A stretch of 64,000 nt of DNA, from positions 372,001-436,000 of the forward strand of contig JALGYY010000046.1 in assembly GCA_025782575.1 (NCBI GenBank), read 5' to 3'. Below, piece by piece: positions 9,385 to 18,553 of this stretch. A program made the translations under genes and the position numbers. Within the stretch, counting starts at the first letter, position 1. Every line of letters starts with the position of its first letter. The notes beneath the pieces were generated by a model. It searched no databases. It was not told the DNA's origin and saw nothing but the letters and a program-made list of their open reading frames with translations. Source of the DNA: a bacterium. Its GTDB lineage: Bacteria; Orphanbacterota; Orphanbacteria; Orphanbacterales; Orphanbacteraceae.

Positions 9385-9797
9385 GAAGAAAATCGAGGGA
9401 ATTCGCTCTCAAACTCCTCTACCGGATCGATCTCACCGGCGAAGAATGGGAGGAACTCTCACGCACACTCTCGGATTATGGCGGGAGCAAGAGCATCCAT
9501 GAGTATGGCTCCGCTCTTGTGGAGTGCGTGTTGAATCATCAGGCCGAAATCGACGAGATTCTTTCTTCAAACGCGAAGAACTGGAGTCTCAATCGAATGG
9601 CGACCCTTGACAGGAATATCCTGCGCATCGGACTGGCTGAGCATCTTGTGCTCGCAAGCGCGCCGCCGGCTGTTATCATCAATGAAGCGGTCGACATCGC
9701 TACGAAATTTTCGACCGAACACTCCGGTGCGTTCGTGAACGGAGTGCTCGACCGTATTCTACGACTCCACAGTGCCGGGAGCCTCGTATCCAACTAG
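9375..9797 (+). CDS. nusB: Transcription antitermination factor NusB
   Basis: The 140-residue all-helical protein joins NusE on boxA RNA during rRNA antitermination. The N-terminus [14 protein letters not shown] and the C-terminal run PPAVIINEAVDIATKFS with FVNGVLDRI are diagnostic. I chose TTG 9375 because it gives the usual NusB length with a GAGG site about 10 bases upstream. An ATG at 9315 would add 20 residues that lie inside ribH. NusB commonly follows ribH in bacterial genomes. Confidence 0.92.
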   Translation: MGLRRKSREFALKLLYRIDLTGEEWEELSRTLSDYGGSKSIHEYGSALVECVLNHQAEIDEILSSNAKNWSLNRMATLDRNILRIGLAEHLVLASAPPAVIINEAVDIATKFSTEHSGAFVNGVLDRILRLHSAGSLVSN

Positions 9798-9838
9798 TGG
9801 TCTCTTCGTCTACGGGGTTACCAGGTGGGTTCTGATTG

Positions 9839-12800
9839 ATGCCGATCCCGCGACATTCGATCCGCCGATCGGCTACCCTGATATTTTTCTGCCTTCTATT
9901 CATCGTCTGGAGTGTCTCCCTCATTGTAAGCGGGAGCAAAGAAAGCAGGGAAATCCGCCGCCGCTCCGGCCTGATTGAACAGATCAGGGAAGCGCAGGAC
10001 GCCCACCATGATCTGGTGGAATGGGTCCTCCTGCAGCCGGATGATCCACCGGGCCTCTCGGAATGGGAAAAGAAGGAAGCTGTACTTCGCGACGCAATCG
10101 AGGCGATTGACCTGACCGGCTATCCGGCTTCTCCGACAGCCCGCTTCATCACCGACGGGAAATCCTGCCTTGAGAGGGCATCGAAACTGCGGGGCCGAGG
10201 CCCCTCCGATAACGTGGCCCCGGAACAGCTCACGCGCTCGATCATCGACGAGCTTCATATGTGTATTGACCTACTTTCCCTCTCCTTGAAAGAGCAGAAC
10301 GAGGCACTGATCGCTCACTCTCTCAACCGTTCAGCGAGATGGATTCCGGTAGCTACCCTCGGCTGCGCCGCCAGTATTCTTGCGCTGACCACAATTTTCC
10401 TCCTTCTCGCCAAACAGAGAACCGACCTTAATAGCGAAGCCGTCAAACGTTCGCTCCAGGTCGGAAGGGAAGAACTCGTTGAAAGTGAAGCGCGATTCCG
10501 CGCGGTCTGCGAAACGGTTGCAACGGCGATCTTCATTATTCGAGGAAGCCGCATTCGTTACGCCAACGCCGCCGCAGCACGTATTTCCGGCTATTCGAGG
10601 GACGAACTTCTAGGCAGGGAGTTCTGGTTCAACATGCATCCTGATTTTAAGGATGTCGTTCGAGAGCGCGGTCTCGAACGACAGCAGAAAGGGGGAGGTC
10701 CCGCCCAGTACGAAGTGGCCATAATTACGAAAGACGGCCAGACCCGCTGGGTTGAATATATCGCGAGCACCTTCGAAATGGAGGGGGAATTGGCCATTCT
10801 GGGGACAGCGTACGACCTGACTGACGTTCGTAACGCCCAATCCAAACTCCAGGAGCGAAGCAGGGAAGCCGAATCCCTCCACAGGATCTCAGAGATCGCA
10901 GTCGGCGCCAGGGGATTCGAAGAGGCGGCGGGTGAGTTTGCGAAGACCTTGACCGGTGTCTCCGGGTATCGTTTCGCCTCGATCGAGGTCTACGACCCTC
11001 AGCAGCGGACCATGACGCTGATTTCGCCCACAGGCCTGGATCTCGGTGGGAGGCGAATACGGTACGAGATTCCGATCAGCAAGACTCTTTCGGGGCTTGC
11101 TGTCGATACCGCTCTCCCCGTAGCGGTCACAAACGCATCCCATCGTGAAGAGAATCAGGACGAACTCCTGCGCGCTGCCGGATTCGAAACGTGGATCTCC
11201 ATCCCGATGATTGTTCGGGAGGAGGTAGTGGGGGCGATAACGATCGCCGATCGGGATCAACTCCGGATTGAGGAGCACCTTCTTCGCTGGCTAGATTCCG
11301 CTCAAAACCTGATTGCCGCCTCGTTCGAAAGAGCCCGAGCCGAAAGGACCCTTCGCCTGAGCGAAGAACGTTATCGTGCCCTCTACGATGATAACCCCAC
11401 CATGTTCTTTTCAGTCAACCCTGACGGCGTCATTCAATCGGTCAATCGATTCGGGGCCAGACAACTCGGGTACACCGTAGAGGAACTGACCGGCACCTCC
11501 GTGTTCGATCTCTTTCATCCGGACGATCTTCCCGTGCTCCGCGAGCAGATCGCAATCGCCGGTGAACACCCGGAAAGACTTCATCATTGGGAGTTCCGAA
11601 AGAAAACGAAAGAGGGACGGATCATGTGGGTAAGAGAAGTGGTTCGTGTGGTTTCCGTCTCTACGTACGAGCGCGAATTTTTCATCATGTGTGAAGATAT
11701 AACAGCGGAGAAAGCGACAGAGGAGGAGCGCGTCCGCCTGGATGCGCAACTCGAGTACTCCCAGAAGATGGAGGGCATCGCCCTTCTTGCCAGTGTGATT
11801 GCCCACGAGTTCAATAACCAGTTAATGGTGATTATGGGGAATGCCGATCTGGCTCTTCTCGACATTCCCGATTCATCGGAGGCGCGAGAGGCGCTCGATC
11901 AGATCCGCGAGACTGTTGATGCCGCAGGCGAAATGACAAAGCAGTTGCTCGTTTACGCCGGGGAGCCCAGCGAGGAATCGGATCTATTGAATCTTTCCGC
12001 CATCCTGGAAAAAATGGACCGGCTTCTTCATGTAGCATTTTCCAAGAAAGCCCTGCTCGAGGTCGAGTTTGCAGGCCGAATCGCTGGAATCCGGGGGAAT
12101 GACACCCAAATGAGGCAGATCGTAATGAACCTGGTTACCAACGCCGTGGATGCCCTCGATGGAGAGACCGGCGTCATCACGATCCGGACGGGGAGCGAGG
12201 AGCTCCGTGAATCCCGTATCGCCTCCTTCCGCTCCAGGAGTGATCGCCCCCCCGGCCTCTATACCTATCTCGAAGTATCGGATACAGGTGGGGGAATCAG
12301 AGGGGATGAGGTCGAACTCATTTTCGATCCCTTCTTCAGTGGCAAGAAAGGGGGCAGGGGACTCGGTCTCTTCGTGGTCCAGGAAATCGTCGAGAAGCTG
12401 GGCGGCGCGATCGAGATTACCAGCTCAACGGAAAAAGGGACGACTCTTCGAACGTGGTTCCCTTCGACAGGGGAATGGCTGGAAAGCGCAGAGGACTCCG
12501 TCAATCCCGCGCCCGCTTTCGAAATGTGGAAGGGAGACGACACGATTCTCGTAGTGGATGACGAAAAAGAGATTCGCTCGGTTGCTTCCCGGATTCTGGT
12601 ACGCGCCGGTTTCCATGTCGATCAAGCGGCTAGCGGCAGGGAGTGTATGGAGAAAGTCCGGAGCAAAGTGGGCAGGTACTCGGCGATTCTGCTGGACGTC
12701 ACCATGTCCGATCTGGACGGACTGGAAACCCTGGGAACGCTGCGAGAAACAAACCCGGACATGAAAGTCGTTCTCATGAGCGGCTACAACGAGGAGCGAA

Positions 12801-12907
12801 ACCATGGAAACTCAGGGCCCTACTCACCGGACGACTATCTGAAGAAACCGTTTCACGCTGTGACCCTGATCCGAACGATTCAGACATTGCTCGAGGACCG
12901 TGCCTGA
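9839..12907 (+). CDS. Membrane hybrid sensor histidine kinase (PAS-GAF-PAS-HisKA-HATPase-receiver)
   Basis: The 1022-residue two-component sensor has an N-terminal membrane helix (about 13-32), a periplasmic segment, and a second helix (about 167-190). The cytoplasmic part has PAS (about 217-335), GAF (about 345-500), PAS (about 507-630), HisKA with His656 in AHEFNNQLMVI, and a HATPase domain with NLVTNAVDAL, DTGGGI and GGRGLGLFVV. It ends in a receiver with phospho-acceptor Asp953 in LLDVTM and Lys in KKPF. All catalytic residues appear present. ATG 9839 follows AGGTGG; TTG 9836 is an alternative. No partner regulator is adjacent, and the input signal cannot be read from the sequence. Confidence 0.9.
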   Translation: MPIPRHSIRRSATLIFFCLLFIVWSVSLIVSGSKESREIRRRSGLIEQIREAQDAHHDLVEWVLLQPDDPPGLSEWEKKEAVLRDAIEAIDLTGYPASPTARFITDGKSCLERASKLRGRGPSDNVAPEQLTRSIIDELHMCIDLLSLSLKEQNEALIAHSLNRSARWIPVATLGCAASILALTTIFLLLAKQRTDLNSEAVKRSLQVGREELVESEARFRAVCETVATAIFIIRGSRIRYANAAAARISGYSRDELLGREFWFNMHPDFKDVVRERGLERQQKGGGPAQYEVAIITKDGQTRWVEYIASTFEMEGELAILGTAYDLTDVRNAQSKLQERSREAESLHRISEIAVGARGFEEAAGEFAKTLTGVSGYRFASIEVYDPQQRTMTLISPTGLDLGGRRIRYEIPISKTLSGLAVDTALPVAVTNASHREENQDELLRAAGFETWISIPMIVREEVVGAITIADRDQLRIEEHLLRWLDSAQNLIAASFERARAERTLRLSEERYRALYDDNPTMFFSVNPDGVIQSVNRFGARQLGYTVEELTGTSVFDLFHPDDLPVLREQIAIAGEHPERLHHWEFRKKTKEGRIMWVREVVRVVSVSTYEREFFIMCEDITAEKATEEERVRLDAQLEYSQKMEGIALLASVIAHEFNNQLMVIMGNADLALLDIPDSSEAREALDQIRETVDAAGEMTKQLLVYAGEPSEESDLLNLSAILEKMDRLLHVAFSKKALLEVEFAGRIAGIRGNDTQMRQIVMNLVTNAVDALDGETGVITIRTGSEELRESRIASFRSRSDRPPGLYTYLEVSDTGGGIRGDEVELIFDPFFSGKKGGRGLGLFVVQEIVEKLGGAIEITSSTEKGTTLRTWFPSTGEWLESAEDSVNPAPAFEMWKGDDTILVVDDEKEIRSVASRILVRAGFHVDQAASGRECMEKVRSKVGRYSAILLDVTMSDLDGLETLGTLRETNPDMKVVLMSGYNEERNHGNSGPYSPDDYLKKPFHAVTLIRTIQTLLEDRA

Positions 12908-12947
12908 TCAGTTAGCCCGGATTTCTATCCAGTATTCTTCTCGAGGG

Positions 12948-14069
12948 CTAGAAGCCGGGGCGATTTCCTTCGCCATACCCTGTCAGCTCGACGTAGCCCC
13001 TCCCGATCCGCTCGTCATGTCCGTCTGTCACGTAGACCGCTCCTTCCCAATAGGTGACTCCGAACTCGATCTGGCTCCTGTTCTCCTGAGAGGAAAACAG
13101 GGGAGAGACACGGATGTCGATCTCTTCTTCAGGAATCCGGATGGCCCAGCTCGACGGATAGCTGATCCCTGTATGCGGGCTTTCCCAGCTCCCCAACGTT
13201 TTCAGGGAGAGTGCGCTCGACGGAATCACTCGGGAGGCCCCGGACTTCTCCCGAATCGAACCGGTCAGGGTGTGATCCCCCTTCCGGTCGCGTGTCGATA
13301 GAATCATGATGGACCGGCCGTCTTCCAATCGAAGACTGAACCAGTCCCAGCCAAGATCGTCCGGCCCGAGCCAGTCCGATCCGATTTCACGGTCCATCCA
13401 CGATTCGCCTGTAACAGGGAAAGTCCGCCCGCCTGTTGTCACCGTCCCTGTCGTTTTCATGCGCGGGTAGGTGTAGTAGAGGCTCGAAGCGGAATCACCC
13501 TTTGCGTGAACGCCGCCGGGGCCATGAAACCACGGTTCGCCATCCGCCTCCGACGAAAGCTGGAGAGTGAAATCCTCCCGGTGGTCGGTGACGGACAGTT
13601 CGAAAGCCCCGTCCTTCCAGGTGAGGGACCACATCCCATCTGTCCCCGCCGGTGCCGAGGTTCTTATGATTGGCATGCCTTCACTCTCTCCCCAATCCAC
13701 CAGGAAAGGTACGGATCGATAGGTCAGTTCCGAAAATCGATGGGTGCCTTCCCTGAAATCCGTCAAGGCAGCATGGCCGAGAACCAGATCCTTGGTGAGC
13801 CAGGCCGATGGTCCGGGAGGGAGTTCGTCAACCAGGCCGATCCGGAAAAAAGTCACCTGATATCCGAACTGATAATCTTCGTCTTCCTGATCGCTCAGGA
13901 ATCCGGTGAAGTACCACCATTCCACGCGATAGTCTCTCTTAGGCCAGTGATCTTCAGGAAATGACCACGATCGGGGAGCGGGCTCGGTCCAATCAGCTGC
14001 GACGATTGAGGCGAGGAGCAGAAGCATGCCCAGGCAGGCCGCCCCCTGGTGTCTTTTCGTATTAAACAT
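12948..14069 (-). CDS. Secreted AttH/CrtC-like lipocalin-family protein
   Basis: The 373-residue product begins with a signal peptide (hydrophobic core LGMLLLLASIVAA, likely cleaved near residue 25) and has no lipobox cysteine after the core. The mature part matches the AttH-like family by YRVEWWYFTGFL, HAALTDFREG, GGVHAKGDSASSLYYTYPR and ESWMDREIGSDWLG. These are twin lipocalin barrels related to hydroxyneurosporene (carotenoid) synthase. In att-type operons such a protein accompanies an ABC exporter. No carotenoid genes are near, so a transport or lipid-binding role is more likely than pigment synthesis. It overlaps the permease stop by 8 bases. Confidence 0.82.
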   Translation of the reverse strand: MFNTKRHQGAACLGMLLLLASIVAADWTEPAPRSWSFPEDHWPKRDYRVEWWYFTGFLSDQEDEDYQFGYQVTFFRIGLVDELPPGPSAWLTKDLVLGHAALTDFREGTHRFSELTYRSVPFLVDWGESEGMPIIRTSAPAGTDGMWSLTWKDGAFELSVTDHREDFTLQLSSEADGEPWFHGPGGVHAKGDSASSLYYTYPRMKTTGTVTTGGRTFPVTGESWMDREIGSDWLGPDDLGWDWFSLRLEDGRSIMILSTRDRKGDHTLTGSIREKSGASRVIPSSALSLKTLGSWESPHTGISYPSSWAIRIPEEEIDIRVSPLFSSQENRSQIEFGVTYWEGAVYVTDGHDERIGRGYVELTGYGEGNRPGF

Positions 14070-16587
14070 CTTCCCGGCTCAACTCTCCGGCGGGAGTTCG
14101 GGACGCGCGAAGAGCGGGATAGAGGCTCGCCAGCAATGCGACGAGGAGCACCAGTGGAATCTGGGTCAGTAGACGCGACCAGGGCCAGTGGAATGCGATC
14201 GTCCATCCGAACCAGGCGAGATTGATCACATAGATCAGGACCATCGCAAGACCAAGCCCAGCTACGGTCCCGAGAATGATTCCCACAAGGGCGATGCCCG
14301 CTCCTTTACCAAGAAAAACGCGGAAGATCTGCCACCTGGTCGACCCCAGGGACCGATAGAGAGCGAGTTCATTGATTCGTTCCCTGGCGATTACGATCAG
14401 GCTGAGGGTAACGCCGCAAGCGGCGACAAGAAGCGCCATGATCTGTAGAATTCCGGTGACAGCGAAGGTCTGATCAAAAATATCGAAGATCTCCTTCCGG
14501 AGAAGGGCATTGTTTCTCACGTGAAGCGTATGCTCCTCGAAATCGCGACCCAGTTCATGTATAAACTGATCGGGATCCACTCCCGGATTGAGATAGAGGG
14601 CGAGGCTGTGCACCGGCCCCGCCCCGAAGAGTCGGTTCATAGTGGAGAGATCCATGACCACTGCACCCCCCTCGGACGTATAGTCGTAGTAGAGTCCGGC
14701 CACTGGCAGGGAGACAGGACCGCTCGGGCAGGAGAGTATGATGTCATCACCTATAGAGAGCCCCTCCTTCCGTGAGAGGGGTTCGCTGAGGTACACGGCA
14801 CCCTCCTGTCGAACGCGCCGCATCGACTCGAGCGGGTCCCCTCTCCAGAGTGCGATCCTCTCCTCTCGGCCGGGGAGATGAAATTCCGTACCGATCACGG
14901 CAATTTTACGAGACCCCGTATACCCGAAGAATTGCCTGAAACGCTCTACGCCGGCCACCCCCTTTCGAGAGGATATCGCTCGAACGAGGTCTTCCGGAAT
15001 GGGGGCGTCGCTTCGAGCTCGACGCCACGACTCGCCGGAGAGATACACATCGGCCTGGGCCGTCGAATCGACCCAGATGGCAACGGTCTGCCGAAAGCTT
15101 CCGACCATGAGCGTGATACCCACCAACATGCTGACTGCGAGGGCGAGCGCGGCTGCGGGGAGAGCCGTTGCCTGAAGCGTCTGCCCGATGGAGACGAGGC
15201 CGAATCGAAATCCGAACGAACGGACGGCGATCGCCCCGAAGAACCATCGAATTAATTGGGGAGTGATGAGCGGGACTGCGATAAGAATCGCGATGCCCAG
15301 CAGGAAGCCCCCCGGTTTCCAATCCCGAAGGGAGGATGACCAGAGAACGAAGGTAATCGGGAGAACGGCAATCCCGGCCATGAATAGACGGGGCGCGGCT
15401 CCCCCGATTCTCTCGTGGAGCGGATAGGCTGCCAGAAGGGAACGGGGGGGACGTCGGCTGATCTCCCACGAGGGGCCGATCGCGCCCATCACAGCCCCCC
15501 CCACGCCGACAGCAATGGCGAGAAGAAAATGCCTTGCCGGAATTCGGATTCGCTCGATTTCCTCGAGCAGATAGATGTTCGAGAGAGTCGCACTCACTTC
15601 GGCCATCATCGACTTTGCTGCCAGATAGCCGATACCGATCCCGACACCCACGCCAAGCAGACCGAGCAGGATGACCTCTGCGAGGAGCAATCCAGTCACC
15701 TGCCGGCGCGTGGCGCCCAGTGTTCGGAGTACACCCAGTTCCCTTCTCCTTCTGACGAGAGTGGCCTGGGTACTCGAGTAAATGAGAAACGCGCCGACAA
15801 ATATGGAAATCAAACTGAATACGGTCAGGTTGAGGCGAAACGCGCCAAGGAGTGTTCGTGCTTCCCCCGTTCTCTCGTCTGTTGTCGTGATTCGCACGCC
15901 ACATCCGAGCCTCGCCTGGAGCGCGGCCCGGACCTCATCGCTCGAACGATCGTCCTCGAGCTCGATCTCTACCTGCTCAACTTCGCCCGGTGGAGAGATG
16001 GACCCCTGTGCCTGAGCCAGATCCATCAGAACAAAACGGCTCGTGGCAAGAGGGTTCAGCTTACGGAAATCGACGACTGCACCGACTTGGAGATAAGCGC
16101 TCCGGGAGCCGGCGGATACCAGGAGACGATCACCCATCGAGAGACCCAGACGGTCGAGAACGCTCGGAGAGAACGCCGCCCACCCGGGCGTCGAAAGCGC
16201 TTCACTGAAACGAGGGGGGGGGCCGTCCCAGGGGAGACCGGCAAGGGCGCTCAGGTCCGTCGCCACCACTCGAAGGAACTGCTCCCGATCGTCGGCAAGC
16301 GACACTTCGACCGTATGGATCGGCCAGGCGCGCCGCACACCCCTGACTGCGAGTACTTCGGCGATGATCGTTTCATCGAGATTTCCCGCTACGGCCATCA
16401 CGGTGAGATCGCTCGCTCCGCTGATCGCTTTCACGCTCCCCTGGAATGCCCCGATCGCGTTTTGATTGATGATCTGAATCGTTAGGATCGAGGCTACACC
16501 AAGGGCGACTCCGCCGACCGTAAGGAGAAAGAGGCTCCTTCCCCTTCGGAATTGTGCGATGGAGCTGATCAGGCCGTATCGGATCAT
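14062..16587 (-). CDS. ABC transporter permease with two FtsX domains (AttF/AttG-like fusion)
   Basis: The 841-residue membrane protein starts with a cytoplasmic tip and one helix (LFLLTVGGVALGVASI) followed by a large periplasmic MacB-like domain. A cluster of helices begins near TVFSLISIFVGAFLIYSS with the FtsX signature TLVRRRRELGVLRTLGAT. A second half repeats the plan and ends with ERINELALYRSLGSTRWQ and further helices. Two LolC/MacB-like permeases therefore appear to be joined in one chain. I chose ATG 16587, which overlaps the ATPase stop as ATGA; an ATG at 16620 would run 37 bases into the ATPase gene. Such permeases move lipids, lipoproteins or hydrophobic compounds out of the inner membrane. 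Confidence 0.9.
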   Translation of the reverse strand: MIRYGLISSIAQFRRGRSLFLLTVGGVALGVASILTIQIINQNAIGAFQGSVKAISGASDLTVMAVAGNLDETIIAEVLAVRGVRRAWPIHTVEVSLADDREQFLRVVATDLSALAGLPWDGPPPRFSEALSTPGWAAFSPSVLDRLGLSMGDRLLVSAGSRSAYLQVGAVVDFRKLNPLATSRFVLMDLAQAQGSISPPGEVEQVEIELEDDRSSDEVRAALQARLGCGVRITTTDERTGEARTLLGAFRLNLTVFSLISIFVGAFLIYSSTQATLVRRRRELGVLRTLGATRRQVTGLLLAEVILLGLLGVGVGIGIGYLAAKSMMAEVSATLSNIYLLEEIERIRIPARHFLLAIAVGVGGAVMGAIGPSWEISRRPPRSLLAAYPLHERIGGAAPRLFMAGIAVLPITFVLWSSSLRDWKPGGFLLGIAILIAVPLITPQLIRWFFGAIAVRSFGFRFGLVSIGQTLQATALPAAALALAVSMLVGITLMVGSFRQTVAIWVDSTAQADVYLSGESWRRARSDAPIPEDLVRAISSRKGVAGVERFRQFFGYTGSRKIAVIGTEFHLPGREERIALWRGDPLESMRRVRQEGAVYLSEPLSRKEGLSIGDDIILSCPSGPVSLPVAGLYYDYTSEGGAVVMDLSTMNRLFGAGPVHSLALYLNPGVDPDQFIHELGRDFEEHTLHVRNNALLRKEIFDIFDQTFAVTGILQIMALLVAACGVTLSLIVIARERINELALYRSLGSTRWQIFRVFLGKGAGIALVGIILGTVAGLGLAMVLIYVINLAWFGWTIAFHWPWSRLLTQIPLVLLVALLASLYPALRASRTPAGELSREDV

Positions 16588-17261
16588 GGGGCTTCGAGGC
16601 GGCCGCTGTGAAGGGTCCACTTTCGATCGGCCAAAGCGGCAAGCTCGGCACTGTGAGTGACGTAAAGCAGTGTGCTTCCCTCTTCGGCGACCAGGCTCAT
16701 CAGCTGTTCCATGACGAGAAGGCCGGTCTCGTCATCCAGGTTTCCGGTCGGTTCATCAGCCAGCAGAAGACGGGGACAGCGAACCAACGCTCGACAGATC
16801 GCCACCCGCTGCATCTCTCCTCCGCTCAGCTTTTCCACGGTCTGGTGTTCTCGTCCTCTGAGGCCGACACGGTGAAGCAGCCCTTCGGCCCGTCTTTTCC
16901 CGGCACCGTCCCTTTCGCCGGCAATCCAGCAGGGGAGGAGCACATTTTGAAGAACGCTCAAATGAGGAAGGAGATGAAAGAACTGAAAAACAAGACCGAT
17001 CGCGTCCCGTCTCAGAATTGTTCGCTCCGAATCACGGAGGGAGGAGATGTCACGGCCGTCAAACCGGATCAGCCCCTGCGACGGATTGTCGATTCCGGCA
17101 AGAAGATGGATCAGAGTGGACTTTCCGCTTCCGCTTCTGCCGGTCACTGCGATCGTCTCGCCCTTGCTCAGCGAGGCGGTGATTTCTGAGACCGCGTCGA
17201 GTTTCTCCCCCCCCGGTAGATGATAGGATTTCGTAACGTCTACCAGGTCAATCAGCACCAT
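16584..17261 (-). CDS. ABC transporter ATP-binding protein (LolD/MacB type)
   Basis: The 225-residue ATPase powers the permease encoded directly downstream. Walker A is GRSGSGKST (residues 41-49), the Q-loop lies near GLVFQFFHLLPHLSV, the signature is LSGGEMQRVAICRAL, and Walker B is LLLADEPTGNLDDE. The short single-domain form and the signature variant place it in the LolD/MacB/FtsE group. It is the first gene of a three-gene leftward operon, with the start codon facing the glycan operon promoter across 173 bases. Confidence 0.93.
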   Translation of the reverse strand: MVLIDLVDVTKSYHLPGGEKLDAVSEITASLSKGETIAVTGRSGSGKSTLIHLLAGIDNPSQGLIRFDGRDISSLRDSERTILRRDAIGLVFQFFHLLPHLSVLQNVLLPCWIAGERDGAGKRRAEGLLHRVGLRGREHQTVEKLSGGEMQRVAICRALVRCPRLLLADEPTGNLDDETGLLVMEQLMSLVAEEGSTLLYVTHSAELAALADRKWTLHSGRLEAP

Positions 17262-17282
17262 GGAACACTACCTCCGCACGCG

Positions 17283-17398
17283 ATTCTAACAGGCGGTCAC
17301 CGCAAAGCGGACGACCATCGTCGCTTTCGCCTCCAAAAGTTCCGAGGCGACTCAACGCGTTCCGTTACATTGACTTCCCCCGATACGCGTGCTATCGT
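17283..17398. promoter_or_regulatory. Divergent control region with rightward sigma-70 promoter and inverted repeats
   Basis: For the rightward glycan operon, TTGACT (17370-17375), a 17-base spacer and TATCGT (17393-17398) make a good promoter about 36 bases before the first start codon. Upstream lie a perfect 7-base inverted repeat, TCGCCTC at 17327-17333 and GAGGCGA at 17344-17350, and an 11-base palindrome GCGGTCACCGC at 17293-17303. Leftwards, TAGAAT (complement of 17283-17288) could serve as a -10 for the ABC operon, but no clear -35 accompanies it. Operator function of the repeats is inference. Confidence 0.5.
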
Positions 17399-17434
17399 CC
17401 GCTCGATTTCTCAAGACCTTATGGTAGGGCCTCA

Positions 17435-18553
17435 GTGAAGATACTCCTGGTGAACTGGCGAGACATGGAAAACCCCGAGGCGGGCGGCGCCGAAGTCCAT
17501 CTCCAGGAGATTTTCAGCCGGATTGCCGGCAAGGGGCATCAGGTGACACTGGTGGCCCACCATTTCGATAATATGCCGCGCGAACAGGATATGGACGGGA
17601 TCCGCGTCCTCCGGACCGGTAGGAAATTTGACTTCAATTACAGGGCGAGACCCTTCTGTCGGCATCTCGCCGCCCGGGAGGATTTCGATGTTGTGATCGA
17701 GGATCTCAACAAGCTCCCTTTCTTTCTCTCCAGTGCCGTCAAACAACCTGTCTGCGTGATACTTCATCACTTCTTCGGGGATTCGATCTGGCGGGAGACT
17801 AATCCGCTCTTCGCGTCCTACGTCGGACTTGGCGAGTTCATCGTCAAGCGTACATATAAAGCACTGCCATTCTGTGTCGTTTCCCGTTCGACTGCCGACG
17901 AACTGATCGCCGCGGGATTCGACGCGAACCATATCGAAATCATACATAATGCCGTCGATGAAACGATCTATACGCCAAGCGAAGCTGTTTCCAAAGTCCG
18001 GGGGAGAATCATCTATCTCGGACGGGTAAAAAAATACAAGGGCATCGACATGATCCTCCAGGCGCTGGTCGACATCAGGAAGACGATTCCGGAAGCTCAT
18101 CTTGTCATTGTCGGGTGGGGGGATGACCGAGCCCGGCTCGAGTCGATCACATCCCGGCTCGGGCTTACGGACGCCGTCCGGTTTTCCGGCATGGTCTCGA
18201 CGGAACAGAAAGTGCAGGAACTACGTGAGGCGGAGGTCATGGTGACCCCTTCACCCAAAGAAGGGTGGGGGGTAACGACCATTGAGGCGAACGCATGCGG
18301 CACTCCGGTCGTCGCAAGCCGCGTTCCCGGTTTGCGGGATGCCGTGCGCGATGGGGAAACCGGGCTGCTGTTTACGTACGGCGACATTCCCATGATCGTG
18401 GACCACGTTCGACGCGTGCTGACCGATGCCCCCCTCCGGGAGAGACTTACCAGGAACGCACTCGTCTGGGCATCCCGGTTCCGCTGGGACGTATCGGCGG
18501 AGGACACGATCAAGTGGTTGGAGGGCGTCATCGCCGAAGGGCCCCATCGATGA
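17435..18553 (+). CDS. Glycosyltransferase family 4
   Basis: The 372-residue retaining GT-B transferase opens the long glycan operon. The N-terminal acceptor half has the GGAEVHLQEIF loop. The C-terminal donor half has IYLGRVKKYKGIDMIL and the family EX7E element in PKEGWGVTTIEANACGTPVV (about residues 273-292). The sugar and acceptor are not predictable. The start is GTG 17435, 36 bases after the promoter -10; the ATGA overlap at the end couples it to the next gene. Confidence 0.9.
   Translation: MKILLVNWRDMENPEAGGAEVHLQEIFSRIAGKGHQVTLVAHHFDNMPREQDMDGIRVLRTGRKFDFNYRARPFCRHLAAREDFDVVIEDLNKLPFFLSSAVKQPVCVILHHFFGDSIWRETNPLFASYVGLGEFIVKRTYKALPFCVVSRSTADELIAAGFDANHIEIIHNAVDETIYTPSEAVSKVRGRIIYLGRVKKYKGIDMILQALVDIRKTIPEAHLVIVGWGDDRARLESITSRLGLTDAVRFSGMVSTEQKVQELREAEVMVTPSPKEGWGVTTIEANACGTPVVASRVPGLRDAVRDGETGLLFTYGDIPMIVDHVRRVLTDAPLRERLTRNALVWASRFRWDVSAEDTIKWLEGVIAEGPHR

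Noticed and set aside
12908-12947. TAGCCC/GGGCTA inverted repeat between the convergent kinase and AttH genes, considered as a terminator
   Set aside because: Only 6 bases per arm with a long loop and no T run.
14906-15904. 332-codon minus-strand frame in another phase inside the permease gene
   Set aside because: Arg/Ser/Pro-rich out-of-phase shadow of the permease reading frame.
15415-16485. 356-codon plus-strand frame opposite the ABC permease
   Set aside because: Composition is highly charged and low in hydrophobics, as expected for the complement of membrane-protein codons; no domain seen.
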